Numbered from the stretch's first letter, positions 44,900 through 53,626 are shown. The stretch is 64,000 nucleotides of DNA from Hyphomicrobiales bacterium (GCA_026400535.1 JAPLOU010000040.1:1-64000); one strand, 5' to 3'. Notes: generated by a model from the sequence alone, not told the origin. Made by a program: numbers and translations.

Positions 44900-45256
44900 T
44901 CAGGTAAAGTCTTCCCGCATGGGCGTGAAGCTGTCCACGAGCCGGCCGGCTTGCACGGCGACGACGCCGTGGAGCACCATGGTCGGCACGAAGAAGGTGT
45001 CGCCGGCAACGAGCCGGCGCGTTTCACCCCCGATGGTGACGTCGAACACGCCGCTTTCCACCAGCGTGCCCTGCAGATGGGGATGGTTGTGTTCAGCTCC
45101 GATCGCGCCAGCCTCGAAGGCGACATGCACGATCATGATGCCGTCCGCATGGGACAGGATCTTCCGGCGCACGCCATCGCCGACCACCTGCCAGGGAATG
45201 TCGGCGGAAGCGACAAACGGCGCGCCCTTGATGTTTGCAGCCTGTGCCATCCGCAT
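44900..45256 (-). CDS. Cupin-domain protein of the uronate operon
   Basis: A 118-residue single-domain cupin. Motif 1 is GAEHNHPHLQGTLVESGVFD with metal-ligand histidines and glutamate, and motif 2 is AGDTFFVPTMVLHGVVAVQA. Such small cupins commonly accompany kduI/kduD and are thought to act as sugar isomerases or mutarotase-like helpers for uronates (KdgF-like). KdgF turns 4,5-unsaturated galacturonate into the linear keto acid used by KduI. The start at 45256 overlaps the kduD stop. The KdgF role is a fair inference, not proven. Confidence 0.8.
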   Translation of the reverse strand: MRMAQAANIKGAPFVASADIPWQVVGDGVRRKILSHADGIMIVHVAFEAGAIGAEHNHPHLQGTLVESGVFDVTIGGETRRLVAGDTFFVPTMVLHGVVAVQAGRLVDSFTPMREDFT

Positions 45257-46023
45257 CACCTCGCCAGCCAGCCGCCATCGACGGGAAGGATGGCACCGTG
45301 GACATAGCGCGCCGCCTTGCTGGCGAGAAACACGGCCGCGCCGCCGATATCGTCTGGCGCGCCCCAGCCTGCGGCGGGGATGCGCGCCAGGATCGCCGCC
45401 GAGCGATCCGGATCGGCTCGGAGGGCCCCGGTGTTGTTGCTGACGATATAGCCCGGCGCGATGGCGTTGACGTTGATGCCCTTGGCGGCCCATTCACAGG
45501 CCAGCAGCCTGGTGATGCCGGCGACGCCGCCCTTGCTGGCCGTGTAGGACGCGACGCGGATGCCGCCCTGGAAGGACAGCATCGAGGCGATGTTGATGAT
45601 CTTGCCCGGACGCTTCGCCGCGAGTGCCTGCCGCGCAAAGGCCTGGGCCAGAAAGAAGACCGCTTTCAGGTTGACGTCCATGACGTCGTCCCAGTCCTGT
45701 TCGGTGAAGTCGAGCGCATCCGCACGCCGGATGATCCCCGCATTGTTGACCAGGATGTCCAGCGGACCGAAGCGCGCCATGGCCTCGCTGATCAGGCCCG
45801 CACGCGCTGCACTGTCCGCCAGATCGCAGCGGATCGCGTGGCAGACGCCGCCCGCCGCCGTGATCAGCGCTACCGTTTCGTCCATTGCCGATCGGCCGAC
45901 CGCCAGCACCTCTGCGCCGGCGCCGGCCAGCGCGACCGCAATGCCCTGCCCGATGCCGGTGTTGGCGCCCGTGACGAGGGCCCGGGCTCCGGCGAGGCTG
46001 AACGGTGACGCCGCCTGCGTCAT
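45256..46023 (-). CDS. kduD: 2-deoxy-D-gluconate 3-dehydrogenase / 2,5-diketo-3-deoxygluconate reductase
   Basis: Short-chain dehydrogenase of 255 residues that reduces 2,5-diketo-3-deoxygluconate to 2-keto-3-deoxygluconate. The NAD-binding GANTGIGQGIAVALAGAGAE, NNAGIIRRADALDFTEQDWD, the catalytic YTASKGGVAGITRLLACEWA and the closing VHGAILPVDGGWLAR are those of KduD. It overlaps kduI by ATGA and the cupin by one base. Other SDRs look similar; the kduI pairing supports this name. Confidence 0.9.
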   Translation of the reverse strand: MTQAASPFSLAGARALVTGANTGIGQGIAVALAGAGAEVLAVGRSAMDETVALITAAGGVCHAIRCDLADSAARAGLISEAMARFGPLDILVNNAGIIRRADALDFTEQDWDDVMDVNLKAVFFLAQAFARQALAAKRPGKIINIASMLSFQGGIRVASYTASKGGVAGITRLLACEWAAKGINVNAIAPGYIVSNNTGALRADPDRSAAILARIPAAGWGAPDDIGGAAVFLASKAARYVHGAILPVDGGWLAR

Positions 46024-46859
46024 CGCAGCATCTCCATCGGTGCCGGGTCCATGTCGGTGTACTCGACATTGTCACCGCCCATGCCCCAGATGAAGCTGTA
46101 GTGCGAGGTGCCGCAGCCGCTGTGGATCGACCAGTTCGGCGACAGCACAGCCTGCTCGTTGGCGACCACCAGATGGCGCGTCTGCGCCGGCTCGCCCATC
46201 AGGTGCAGGACCCGCGCGGTGGGGGCCAGATCGAAGTAAAGATAGGCTTCCGAGCGCCGGTCATGGGTATGAGCCGGCATCGTGTTCCACACAGCGCCCG
46301 GCGCGAGTAGGGTCAACCCCATCACGAGTTGGTTCGTGCCGCACAGATCCGGCATCAGATACTGGCAGATGGTGCGCGTGTTGGCAGTCTCCAGCGCACC
46401 CATCTGGAGCTTGCGGGCGTCGGCATGCGTGATCCTCTGGGTCTTGGCGGGACGATGGGCGGGCGTGCTGAGGAGATAAAATCGCGCGGGCTTCGACGGC
46501 TCCTTGCTGGAGAAGTGAACATCATGGCTGCCGACGCCGACATAAAGCGCATCAAGCCGGCCCATGTCGTAGGCGGTGCCGTCGACCGTGACGCGTCCGG
46601 GGCCGCCGATGTTGAACACGCCAAGTTCGCGGCGGGCGAGGAAGAACGCGGTTCCCGTTGGCCGGTAGGCCGGCAACGCGATCTCCGCCATCACCGGCAC
46701 GACGCCGCCAACGATCATGCGCTCGTAATGGCTGTAGGTCAGATGGATCGAGCCGGTGGAAAACAGCGGTTCGATCAGGAAATCGCGGCGCAGGGCGGCG
46801 GTGTCATAGTTCTTGACGTCGCGCGGATGGGCGGCCTGCCGCATGTCGATGGGCATCAT
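46020..46859 (-). CDS. kduI: 5-dehydro-4-deoxy-D-glucuronate isomerase
   Basis: Cupin-fold isomerase of 279 residues that converts 5-keto-4-deoxyuronate to 2,5-diketo-3-deoxygluconate. The N-terminal RQAAHPRDVKNYDTAALRRD and FLIEPLFSTGSIHLTYSHYE are family hallmarks. MPAHTHDRRSEAYLYFDLA gives the zinc ligands. The C-terminus HSGCGTSHYSFIWGMGGDN and MDPAPMEMLR matches KduI closely. It overlaps uxaC and kduD. Its presence indicates growth on unsaturated uronates from pectin, alginate-like or glycosaminoglycan breakdown. Confidence 0.95.
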   Translation of the reverse strand: MMPIDMRQAAHPRDVKNYDTAALRRDFLIEPLFSTGSIHLTYSHYERMIVGGVVPVMAEIALPAYRPTGTAFFLARRELGVFNIGGPGRVTVDGTAYDMGRLDALYVGVGSHDVHFSSKEPSKPARFYLLSTPAHRPAKTQRITHADARKLQMGALETANTRTICQYLMPDLCGTNQLVMGLTLLAPGAVWNTMPAHTHDRRSEAYLYFDLAPTARVLHLMGEPAQTRHLVVANEQAVLSPNWSIHSGCGTSHYSFIWGMGGDNVEYTDMDPAPMEMLR

Positions 46860-48259
46860 AGCCTGTACGCCTTTTCTGCAAGTCGGATGGCAAGATCGAT
46901 GGCGATGTCGCTGGCGTCATCCTCGGAAAGCCGGTGTTCCGCCACAAGGCGGCTGAGAAAGGCGCAATCGCAGCGGCGCGCCATGTCATGGCGTGCCGGA
47001 ATCGAGAGATAGGCGCGCGTGTCGTCGTTGAACCCGACGGTGTTGGCGAAGCCGGCCGTCTCCGTGGTCAGCTCGCGGAAGCGGCGCATGCCGTCCGGCG
47101 CATCAAAGAACCACCAGGCGGGCCCGAGCTTCAAGGCGGGATACACCCCCGCCAGCGGCGCAAGCTCGCGGCTGTAGGCCGTCTCGTCGAGCGTGAACAG
47201 GATGATCGTGAGCCCTGCCTCATGGCCGACAGCATCGAGAAGCGGCTTCAGTGCCCGGACGTAATCGGTCGGCGTCGGAATATCCGCGCCCTTGTCGCGC
47301 CCGAAGCGGCGGAACAGCATGTCGCTGTGGTTGCGGAACGAGCCGGGGTGAAGCTGCAGCACGAGACCGTCATCAAGGCTCATGCGCGCGAACTCCGTGA
47401 TCATCTGCCCGCGGAAGGCGTCGGATTCGGCAGGGCTCGGCGTGCCCGTCGTGACCGTGGCGAACAAAGCCTCGGCCTCGGCCTTGGGCAGGTTCATCGT
47501 CCGGGCGGTGGCATGGCCATGGTCGGACGCGGTCGCGCCGCGCGCGATGAAGGCAGCGCGGCGCTTGCGATGGGCCGCCAGATAGCCGGACCAGCTTGCC
47601 GTGTCCTCGCCGGTCAACGCGCCAAGCGATGCGACATTGGAGCGGAAGCCGTCGAACTCCGGATCGACAACGGCGTCGGGCCGGTAGCAGGGCAACACCC
47701 GCCCGGCCCAGCCGGACGCGCGGATGGTGTCATGATGCGCCAGATCATCGAGCGCGCCGTCGGTCGTCGCGATCGCCTTGATCCTGAAACGGTCATACAG
47801 CGCCCTTGGGCGCAGGGCCGGCGTCGCGAGAGCCTCGGCGATCGCGTCATAGAGACGCTCGGCATTGCCGGGAGCAAGGACCTCGGTCACGCCGAAAATG
47901 TCTTCCAGCGCATGCTCGAACCACATCTTCGTCGGTGTGCCGCGAAACAGATGCCAGTGTGCCGCGAAACGGCGCCAGATCGCGCGTGGATCGGTTTCGA
48001 CCGGCCCGCCATCAGCGCGAGGAACCCCCAGCTGCTCGAGCGGAACACCCTGCGAATACAGCATGCGGAACACATAATGGTCCGGCTTGACGAACAGGGC
48101 CGCAGGGTCGGGGAAGGGCTCGTCGAGGGCATACCAGGCCGGATCAGTGTGCCCATGCGGGCTGAGGATCGGCAGGTCGCGCACCGCCGCATAAAGCCGC
48201 CGTGCGATGCCGCGCTGCGATTCATCGGCCGGAAAGAGCCTGTCCGGATGAAGGGCCAT
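46856..48259 (-). CDS. uxaC: Uronate (glucuronate/galacturonate) isomerase
   Basis: Amidohydrolase-fold isomerase of 467 residues that interconverts glucuronate and fructuronate (or galacturonate and tagaturonate). The start MALHPDRLFPADESQRGIAR leads to LPILSPHGHTDPAWYALDEP with the metal-binding HxH. FRMLYSQGVPLEQLGV, TDYVRALKPLLDAVGHE and SIPARHDMARRCDCAFLSRL are typical of the alphaproteobacterial (Caulobacter-type) UxaC. ATG 48259 fixes the conserved N-terminus. It heads the minus operon and faces the GntR gene across 148 bases. Confidence 0.94.
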   Translation of the reverse strand: MALHPDRLFPADESQRGIARRLYAAVRDLPILSPHGHTDPAWYALDEPFPDPAALFVKPDHYVFRMLYSQGVPLEQLGVPRADGGPVETDPRAIWRRFAAHWHLFRGTPTKMWFEHALEDIFGVTEVLAPGNAERLYDAIAEALATPALRPRALYDRFRIKAIATTDGALDDLAHHDTIRASGWAGRVLPCYRPDAVVDPEFDGFRSNVASLGALTGEDTASWSGYLAAHRKRRAAFIARGATASDHGHATARTMNLPKAEAEALFATVTTGTPSPAESDAFRGQMITEFARMSLDDGLVLQLHPGSFRNHSDMLFRRFGRDKGADIPTPTDYVRALKPLLDAVGHEAGLTIILFTLDETAYSRELAPLAGVYPALKLGPAWWFFDAPDGMRRFRELTTETAGFANTVGFNDDTRAYLSIPARHDMARRCDCAFLSRLVAEHRLSEDDASDIAIDLAIRLAEKAYRL

Positions 48260-48339
48260 CGTCCCGCCTTGTCCTCGCCTGTGAACCGTTCCGGCCGTGC
48301 CGGACCCTGGAGGTCCGATCTTTGATCTTGTCTGCACTC

Positions 48340-48365
48340 TGATATATTAGTATGTCAACCGACAT
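48340..48365. promoter_or_regulatory. Candidate operator in the uxaC/gntR divergent region
   Basis: Two overlapping imperfect palindromes: TGATATA-TTAG-TATGTCA at 48340-48357 (one arm mismatch) and ATGTC-AACC-GACAT at 48352-48365 (perfect arms). AT-rich dyads with TTxGTAT..CAA character are known for FadR-type GntR regulators of hexuronate genes. The adjacent regulator at 48408 is the likely binder. Confidence 0.45.
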
Positions 48366-48407
48366 GCCATGGGCAAGCCGTGAATCTCAGATGCGGAGCC
48401 GGGGGTG

Positions 48408-49166
48408 ATGGCCACCGCGCGCCGGCAACCGCCCACCGAGGACGCGCCTGCGGGCCCGGAGCGGCGCCCGCTGCTGCGCGCTGTGCCGGCCCATCCCGGG
48501 TTGGCGCAGCAGCGCGCCACGGCCGCAACCGCGATCATGGCCGCGTTGCGCCGCTCCATTCTCGATCTGTCGCTGCCCCCCGGTGCGCCGCTGATCGAGA
48601 AGCTGCTGACGCAGCAGTTCGGCGTCAGCCGCACGCCCGTCCGCGAGGCGCTGATCCGTCTCTCCGAGGAAGGGCTCGTGGAGATCTTTCCCCAGTCCGG
48701 AACGATCGTCGGCCGCATCCCGGTCGATGCGTTGCCCGAGGCCGTCGTCGTGCGGCAGGCGCTCGAAGCGGCGGCCGTGGCGCTCGCTGTGGCGAAGGCC
48801 TCAGATCAGGATCTTGACCGTCTCGACGCGGTGATTGCCCGCCAGCAGGCCATGGCCTCCATTGACGACCGCAAGGGCTTTCATGCCGCGGATGAAGCGT
48901 TTCACGAAACCCTGGCCGAAGTCGGGGGCCATCGCGGGCTCTGGCGCGTCGTGCAGGCGGCGAAAGCCCAGATCGACCGTTGCCGTCTGCTCACCCTGCC
49001 GATTCCGGGCCGGATGCTGATGGCAATCAGCGAACACCGTGAGGTCATGCAGGCCCTGAGGGCGCGCAACGAGACTGTGGCGCTCGCCGCGATGAAGCGC
49101 CACCTTTCCGCGCTGGTCCCGGATGTCGTGACGCTTCGCCAGGACTACCCCGGCTATTTCATATGA
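48408..49166 (+). CDS. GntR-family regulator, FadR subfamily (FCD domain)
   Basis: A 252-residue transcription factor. The winged helix covers about residues 45-110 (ILDLSLPPGAPLIEKLLTQQ, FGVSRTPVREALIRLSEEGL, VEIFPQSGTIVGRI). The FCD domain (residues 120-245) has the helical bundle with HAADEAFHETLAEVGGHRGL and a later EHREVMQALRARNETVALAA, whose Asp/His residues usually bind a metal and a carboxylate ligand. It likely responds to a uronate or KDG and controls uxaC-uxuB and uxuA. GTG 48405 directly precedes the ATG used here. It is 10 bases upstream of uxuA. Confidence 0.88.
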   Translation: MATARRQPPTEDAPAGPERRPLLRAVPAHPGLAQQRATAATAIMAALRRSILDLSLPPGAPLIEKLLTQQFGVSRTPVREALIRLSEEGLVEIFPQSGTIVGRIPVDALPEAVVVRQALEAAAVALAVAKASDQDLDRLDAVIARQQAMASIDDRKGFHAADEAFHETLAEVGGHRGLWRVVQAAKAQIDRCRLLTLPIPGRMLMAISEHREVMQALRARNETVALAAMKRHLSALVPDVVTLRQDYPGYFI

Positions 49167-49176
49167 GGACAATCCC

Positions 49177-50364
49177 ATGCTGCTTCAGGGCTGGCGCTGG
49201 TTCGGGCCAAAGGATCCGGTGTCGCTTGACGACATCCGGCAGGCTGGGGCGCGCGAAATCGTCAGCGCCCTGCACGATGTGCCGATCGGCGAAGCCTGGA
49301 CCCGCCGCGCGGTGGCCGAGCGCAAGGCCCTGATCGAGACCGCGCCAGCGGGCCGCACACCACTGAGCTGGACCGTGGTCGAGAGCATTCCGGTTCCGGA
49401 CGATGTCAAGCGCCTTGGCGCGGGAGCGACGCGCTCGATCGAGGCCTGGGTGGAAAGCCTGAAGGCCGTCGCCGCCAACGACATCAGGATCATCTGCTAT
49501 AATTTCATGCCGGTCGTGGATTGGGCGCGCACCGATCTCGACTGGCCGCTGCCGACGGGCGCCACGGCGCTGCGCTTCGACAACGACCGCTTCGCCGCCT
49601 TCGAGCTGCACATCCTCGAACGGCCCGGCGCGGAGCGTGATTTCGACGCCGGCACCCGCGCCAGGGCGCGCGCGCTCCACGAGGCCATGGGTCCGGACGA
49701 TATTGCCTACCTGATCAAGGTGATCGCCTCCGCCTTGCCCGGCTCGACAACCGAACCGTTGACGATTCCGGCCTTCCGTGAACGGCTGGCGCTGTATCGC
49801 GGCATCGGGGCGGCCCAGCTCCGCCGGAATCTGATCGCGTTTCTCGGCATCGTCACGCCCGTGGCCGAAAGCCTCGGCGTTCGTCTGACCCTGCACCCGG
49901 ACGATCCGCCGCGCCCGCTGTTCGGTTTGCCGCGCGTGGCATCCACGGCGGCTGACTATCAGGCCCTGTTCGACGCCGTGCCCAGCCCCGCCAACGGCAT
50001 GTGCTTGTGCACCGGTTCGCTCGGTGTGAGGCCCGACAATGATCTTCCGGCCATGGCGGCACAGTTCGGCCCGCGCATCGGCTTTGCCCATCTGCGCGCG
50101 ACCAGACGCGACACGGACGGGCTGTCGTTCCATGAGGCCGACCATCTGGACGGCGATGTCGACATGGTGGCGGTTCTGGCGGCGCTGCTGAAGGAAAACC
50201 GGCAACGACCCGTGACGGACAAGATCGTGATGCGCCCCGACCACGGCCACCGCATGCTCGACGACCTGGGCAAGACGGTGACCCCGGGCTACACCGGCAT
50301 CGGGCGGCTCAAGGGGCTGGCAGAACTGCGTGGCGTCATGACAGCGCTGGAGGACCGCTTGTAG
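49177..50364 (+). CDS. uxuA: D-mannonate dehydratase
   Basis: Dehydrates D-mannonate to 2-keto-3-deoxygluconate, 395 residues. MLLQGWRWFGPKDPVSLDDI, RQAGAREIVSALHDVPIGEA and the metal-site region IRIICYNFMPVVDWARTDLD mark the UxuA family. HPDDPPRPLFGLPRVASTAA, NGMCLCTGSLGVRPDNDLP and the C-terminal MRPDHGHRMLDDLGKTVTPG hold the remaining metal and substrate ligands. It follows the GntR gene closely and is co-transcribed. It takes the product of UxuB, which is encoded on the opposite strand at the far end of the locus. Confidence 0.95.
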   Translation: MLLQGWRWFGPKDPVSLDDIRQAGAREIVSALHDVPIGEAWTRRAVAERKALIETAPAGRTPLSWTVVESIPVPDDVKRLGAGATRSIEAWVESLKAVAANDIRIICYNFMPVVDWARTDLDWPLPTGATALRFDNDRFAAFELHILERPGAERDFDAGTRARARALHEAMGPDDIAYLIKVIASALPGSTTEPLTIPAFRERLALYRGIGAAQLRRNLIAFLGIVTPVAESLGVRLTLHPDDPPRPLFGLPRVASTAADYQALFDAVPSPANGMCLCTGSLGVRPDNDLPAMAAQFGPRIGFAHLRATRRDTDGLSFHEADHLDGDVDMVAVLAALLKENRQRPVTDKIVMRPDHGHRMLDDLGKTVTPGYTGIGRLKGLAELRGVMTALEDRL

Positions 50365-50383
50365 GACGCCCCGGCATTGTCCC

Positions 50384-50412
50384 TTCACAGTCAGGCCGCG
50401 AGCTTCTACATA
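50384..50412 (+). promoter_or_regulatory. 6S RNA promoter
   Basis: TTCACA at 50384-50389, a 17-base spacer, then TACATA at 50407-50412. It sits seven bases ahead of the inferred 5' end of the 6S RNA. Spacing is ideal and one -35 base differs from the sigma-70 consensus. Confidence 0.6.
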
Positions 50413-50418
50413 AGGGTT

Positions 50419-50574
50419 GCGGGGCTGCCCGGTTCGTCAGGGAAATGTATCCCCGGGCCCTTATTGATCCGTCCGGGAGCTGTTCCTGACCTGGTCCGTG
50501 GACCAGGACAAACGGCGCCCACCTACATTGTAGGTGTCCCGGGATCGAAAACCCAACGGCCATGGTGGCTCCGC
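50419..50574 (+). ncRNA. ssrS: 6S RNA
   Basis: A roughly 156-nt RNA that mimics an open promoter and binds RNA polymerase holoenzyme. Bases 50419-50429 pair fully with 50564-50574, forming the closing stem. Internal hairpins include CCTGGTCC/GGACCAGG (50490-50507) and CACCTA/TAGGTG (50520-50536), and the segments around CAAACGGCGCCC and GGGATCGAAAACCCAACGG are alphaproteobacterial 6S hallmarks. It lies directly upstream of the 5-formyl-THF cyclo-ligase gene, the classic 6S location. Ends are inferred from pairing and promoter spacing. Confidence 0.87.
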
Positions 50575-50614
50575 ACTGAACCCGCACTGTACCCGTCTGC
50601 CCGAGGCTCCTGCC

Positions 50615-51217
50615 ATGACCCGTGTTGCGCTGAAGGCCCGGCTGCGCGGCGAGGCGGCCCGTCGCCGTGACGCGCTCGAGATCGATGACCGGCTCGAATG
50701 GGACCGGCAGATCACCGAGAACCTGCTCGGCTCCGGGCTTCTGACCGGGTTCAGCGGCACGCTGGCGGCCTACTGGCCCATGCGCTCCGAGGCCGACACC
50801 AGGCCGCTGATGGTGGCACTTCAGGAGCGTGGATTAGCGCTGGCCCTGCCCGCGATGATGCCGCGCGCAGACGGCGATGGCCGCGAGATCGCCTTTCTGA
50901 GCTGGAAGCCCTGGGAGCCGATCATCCCGGGCGGATTTGGCACGCTTGTTCCGCTCGAAAGCGCATCGGTCGTCCAGCCCACGGCCCTGATCGTCCCGCT
51001 TCTGGCCTTTGATCGCCGCTGCCACCGCCTCGGCTATGGCAAGGGTCACTATGACAGGGCCATTGCCACCCTGAGGGCGCGCGGCCCGCTCCTGGCCATC
51101 GGCATTGGCTATGCCGCGCAAGAGATCGGCGACGTGCCGGCTGAAGCCCATGACCAGGGCCTCGACGCCGTCGCAACCGAGCGCGGCATCACGATTCCGG
51201 ACGGCCACAACAGCTGA
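50615..51217 (+). CDS. 5-formyltetrahydrofolate cyclo-ligase
   Basis: Converts 5-formyl-THF to 5,10-methenyl-THF with ATP, 200 residues. N-terminal MTRVALKARLRGEAARRRDA, the middle LAAYWPMRSEADTRPLMVAL and the ATP/phosphate loop in RRCHRLGYGKGHYDRAI (GxGKGxYDR) are diagnostic. ATG 50615 lies 41 bases after the 6S RNA. In E. coli the same pair is processed from one transcript, and that may also be so here. YmdB-type phosphodiesterase follows. Confidence 0.93.
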   Translation: MTRVALKARLRGEAARRRDALEIDDRLEWDRQITENLLGSGLLTGFSGTLAAYWPMRSEADTRPLMVALQERGLALALPAMMPRADGDGREIAFLSWKPWEPIIPGGFGTLVPLESASVVQPTALIVPLLAFDRRCHRLGYGKGHYDRAIATLRARGPLLAIGIGYAAQEIGDVPAEAHDQGLDAVATERGITIPDGHNS

Positions 51218-51283
51218 TGCGTTGACCTTTGCGCGTTTTCCGGCACAAGTCGCTCCTCCTCGCCACGCACATTGTCGGGCATC

Positions 51284-52108
51284 ATGCGTCTGTTGTTTCT
51301 GGGTGATGTCGTCGGGCGTGCGGGCCGGGTTGCCGTATCCGAACGGCTGCCGTATCTGCGCCAGCGCTGGGGCCTCGACTGCGTGGTGGTCAACGGCGAA
51401 AACGCCGCCGGCGGCTTCGGCATCACCGAAGCCATCTGCCAGGAGATCATCGACGCGGGCGCGGACGCCGTCACGCTCGGCAACCATGCCTGGGACCAGC
51501 GCGAGGCGCTGGTGTTCATCGAACGCCAGCACAGGCTGGTGAGGCCCGCCAACTACCCGCCGGGCACGCCGGGACGGGGCGCCGCCATGGTGGAGACAGC
51601 GAAAGGCCAGCGTGTGCTGGTGATCAACGTGATGGGACGGATCGAGATGGAGCCGCTGGATGATCCCTTCCGCGCGGTCGAGGAGGCGATCGCACAGGCC
51701 CCGCTGCGCGAGGTCGTCGACGCCATCGTGCTTGATGTCCATGCCGAGGCAACCTCCGAAAAGCAGGCCTTCGGCTGGAACTTTGACGGCCGGGTCTCGC
51801 TCGCAGTCGGAACCCATACCCATGTGCCGACGGCAGACACCCGCATCCTGCCGGGTGGCACCGCCTTCCAGACCGACGCCGGCATGTGCGGCGACTACCA
51901 GTCCGTCATCGGCTTTGACCGGCATGAGCCGATCCGGCGCATGATCCAGAAGACACCGCTGCAGCGCTGGGAGGCTGCGGGCGGCGATGGCACCTTGTGC
52001 GGTGTGGCCGTGGAGACCGACGACAGGACCGGATTGGCCACCAAGGTCTCGGCCACCAGGATCGGCCCCCATCTCGTCGAACAGAAACCGGCCTTCTGGG
52101 AAAGCTGA
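51284..52108 (+). CDS. YmdB-family metallophosphoesterase (TIGR00282)
   Basis: A 274-residue phosphoesterase related to Bacillus YmdB, which hydrolyses 2',3'-cyclic nucleotides. Metal ligands are visible in RLLFLGDVVGRAGR, VVNGENAAGGFG, VTLGNHAWDQ, VLDVHAEATSEKQA and VGTHTHVPTADTRIL. ATG 51284 gives the conserved start MRLLFLGDVV; the TTG at 51272 is less likely. It stands between the folate enzyme and exoD-like gene, a usual order in this order of bacteria. Confidence 0.92.
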   Translation: MRLLFLGDVVGRAGRVAVSERLPYLRQRWGLDCVVVNGENAAGGFGITEAICQEIIDAGADAVTLGNHAWDQREALVFIERQHRLVRPANYPPGTPGRGAAMVETAKGQRVLVINVMGRIEMEPLDDPFRAVEEAIAQAPLREVVDAIVLDVHAEATSEKQAFGWNFDGRVSLAVGTHTHVPTADTRILPGGTAFQTDAGMCGDYQSVIGFDRHEPIRRMIQKTPLQRWEAAGGDGTLCGVAVETDDRTGLATKVSATRIGPHLVEQKPAFWES

Positions 52109-52111
52109 GCC

Positions 52112-52759
52112 ATGCCTGGCGAACTGCCTGTCCGGCACAGCGATCCTGCTTTCGAACATGCCAGCGCCAGCAACATCCTGCGCGCCTTGGCGGACCGCAC
52201 CGGGGGCGAAACGGTCAGCATCGGACAGATGACGACTGCTTTCGGCGAGCGGGCCTTCGGCATCCTGATGATCGTGTTCTGCCTGCCCAACCTGATCCCC
52301 ACGCCCGGTCTGGGCTCGTTGTTCGGCATCCCGCTCTTGTTCATCACGCTGCAGATGGCGCTGGGCCGGCCGCGCCCCTGGCTGCCGCGATCGATCGAGA
52401 CCAGGACCATCCAGCGCACCACCCTCGTCAAGATGGTCAACGCCGTCGAACCGCGCCTGCGCACGATCGAGGGCATCCTGCGGCCGCGCCTGACGGGTCT
52501 GTTTTCCCCTGCGATGGACCGTGTGATCGGCATCTTCGCCGCGCTGTGCGCGATCTCCATCATCATTCCGCTGCCCGGCACGAACTTTCCGCCCGCCGTC
52601 GCGGTGATCCTGATCTCGCTGGCAGTGACGGAAGAGGACGGCCTTTATCTTGGGCTTGGGCTTGCGATCGGCACGGCAGGCCTGACCTACACCACCCTCC
52701 TGGTCGGCGGTCTCGCCTATGCAGGCTGGTTCGCCCTGATGACGATGATCGGGGTCTGA
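52112..52759 (+). CDS. ExoD-family exopolysaccharide synthesis protein
   Basis: Membrane protein of 215 residues with three or four hydrophobic segments. The family motif GERAFGILMIVFCLPNLIPT is followed by PGLGSLFGIPLLFITLQMAL. The second half repeats the theme with IIPLPGTNFPPAVAVILISL and EDGLYLGLGLAIGTAGL. ExoD was found as a Rhizobium gene needed for normal exopolysaccharide and nodule invasion, but its biochemical role is not known. It follows the phosphodiesterase by three bases. Confidence 0.88.
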   Translation: MPGELPVRHSDPAFEHASASNILRALADRTGGETVSIGQMTTAFGERAFGILMIVFCLPNLIPTPGLGSLFGIPLLFITLQMALGRPRPWLPRSIETRTIQRTTLVKMVNAVEPRLRTIEGILRPRLTGLFSPAMDRVIGIFAALCAISIIIPLPGTNFPPAVAVILISLAVTEEDGLYLGLGLAIGTAGLTYTTLLVGGLAYAGWFALMTMIGV

Positions 52760-52879
52760 GGCGCGCCTGCCTGCTTCTCAAGCGCGAAAGCTTTGTGATA
52801 AGCCGGGCCAAATCGGTTTCGCGCGGTTCGCAGCGCCAGTTTCTGGCGACGGACGCCGTGTGACAGGACGGGGGCTCAG

Positions 52880-53626
52880 GTGGCCGGGCATTCACAGTTC
52901 AAGAACATCATGCACCGCAAGGGCAAGCAGGACGCAATGCGCTCCAAGCTCTTCGGCAAGCTGGCGCGCGAGATCACCGTGGCGGCCAAGCTCGGCCTGC
53001 CCGACCCCGCCATGAACCCGCGCCTGCGCATGGCCGTGATCGCCGCCCGTGCCGAGAACATGCCCAAGGACAACATCGAGCGGGCCATCAAGAAGGCCGC
53101 TGGCCATGACGGCGAGACCTACGACGAGGTGCGCTATGAGGGTCGCGGCCCCGGCGGTGTCATGTTGATCGTCGAGGCCTTGACCGACAACCGCAACCGC
53201 ACCGGTGCCAACGTGCGCTCCTACTTCACCAAGGCTGGCGGCGAACTCGGCGCCACCGGCTCGGCCACCTTCATGTTCGACCGTGTCGGCGAGATCGCCT
53301 ATCCCGGCACGGCCGGCGATGCCGACAAGGTGATGGAGGCGGCCATAGAGGCCGGCGCCGACGACGTGCAATCGGACGAGGGCAGCCACACCATCACCTG
53401 CGCCTTCCCGGACCTGTCCGAGGTGTCGAAGGCGCTGGAGGCCATGCTGGGGCCGCCCAACACCGCCAAGGCGGTGTGGAAGCCGCAGACCATGGTGATG
53501 CTCGACGAGGACAAGGCGCAAGCGATGCTGAAGCTGCTCGACATCATGGAGAATGATGATGATGTGCAGAACATCTTCTCCAACTTCGAGGTGTCCGACG
53601 AGGTGATGGCCAGGCTGACGACCTGA
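52880..53626 (+). CDS. YebC/PmpR-family transcription/translation factor
   Basis: A 248-residue cytoplasmic protein starting at a GTG ([20 protein letters not shown]). The full family pattern is present: [54 protein letters not shown] and [20 protein letters not shown]. Members act as DNA-binding regulators or, as recently proposed, help ribosomes through proline-rich stretches. It lies upstream of ruvC in the common alphaproteobacterial order, though a convergent permease gene separates them here. Confidence 0.95.
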   Translation: MAGHSQFKNIMHRKGKQDAMRSKLFGKLAREITVAAKLGLPDPAMNPRLRMAVIAARAENMPKDNIERAIKKAAGHDGETYDEVRYEGRGPGGVMLIVEALTDNRNRTGANVRSYFTKAGGELGATGSATFMFDRVGEIAYPGTAGDADKVMEAAIEAGADDVQSDEGSHTITCAFPDLSEVSKALEAMLGPPNTAKAVWKPQTMVMLDEDKAQAMLKLLDIMENDDDVQNIFSNFEVSDEVMARLTT

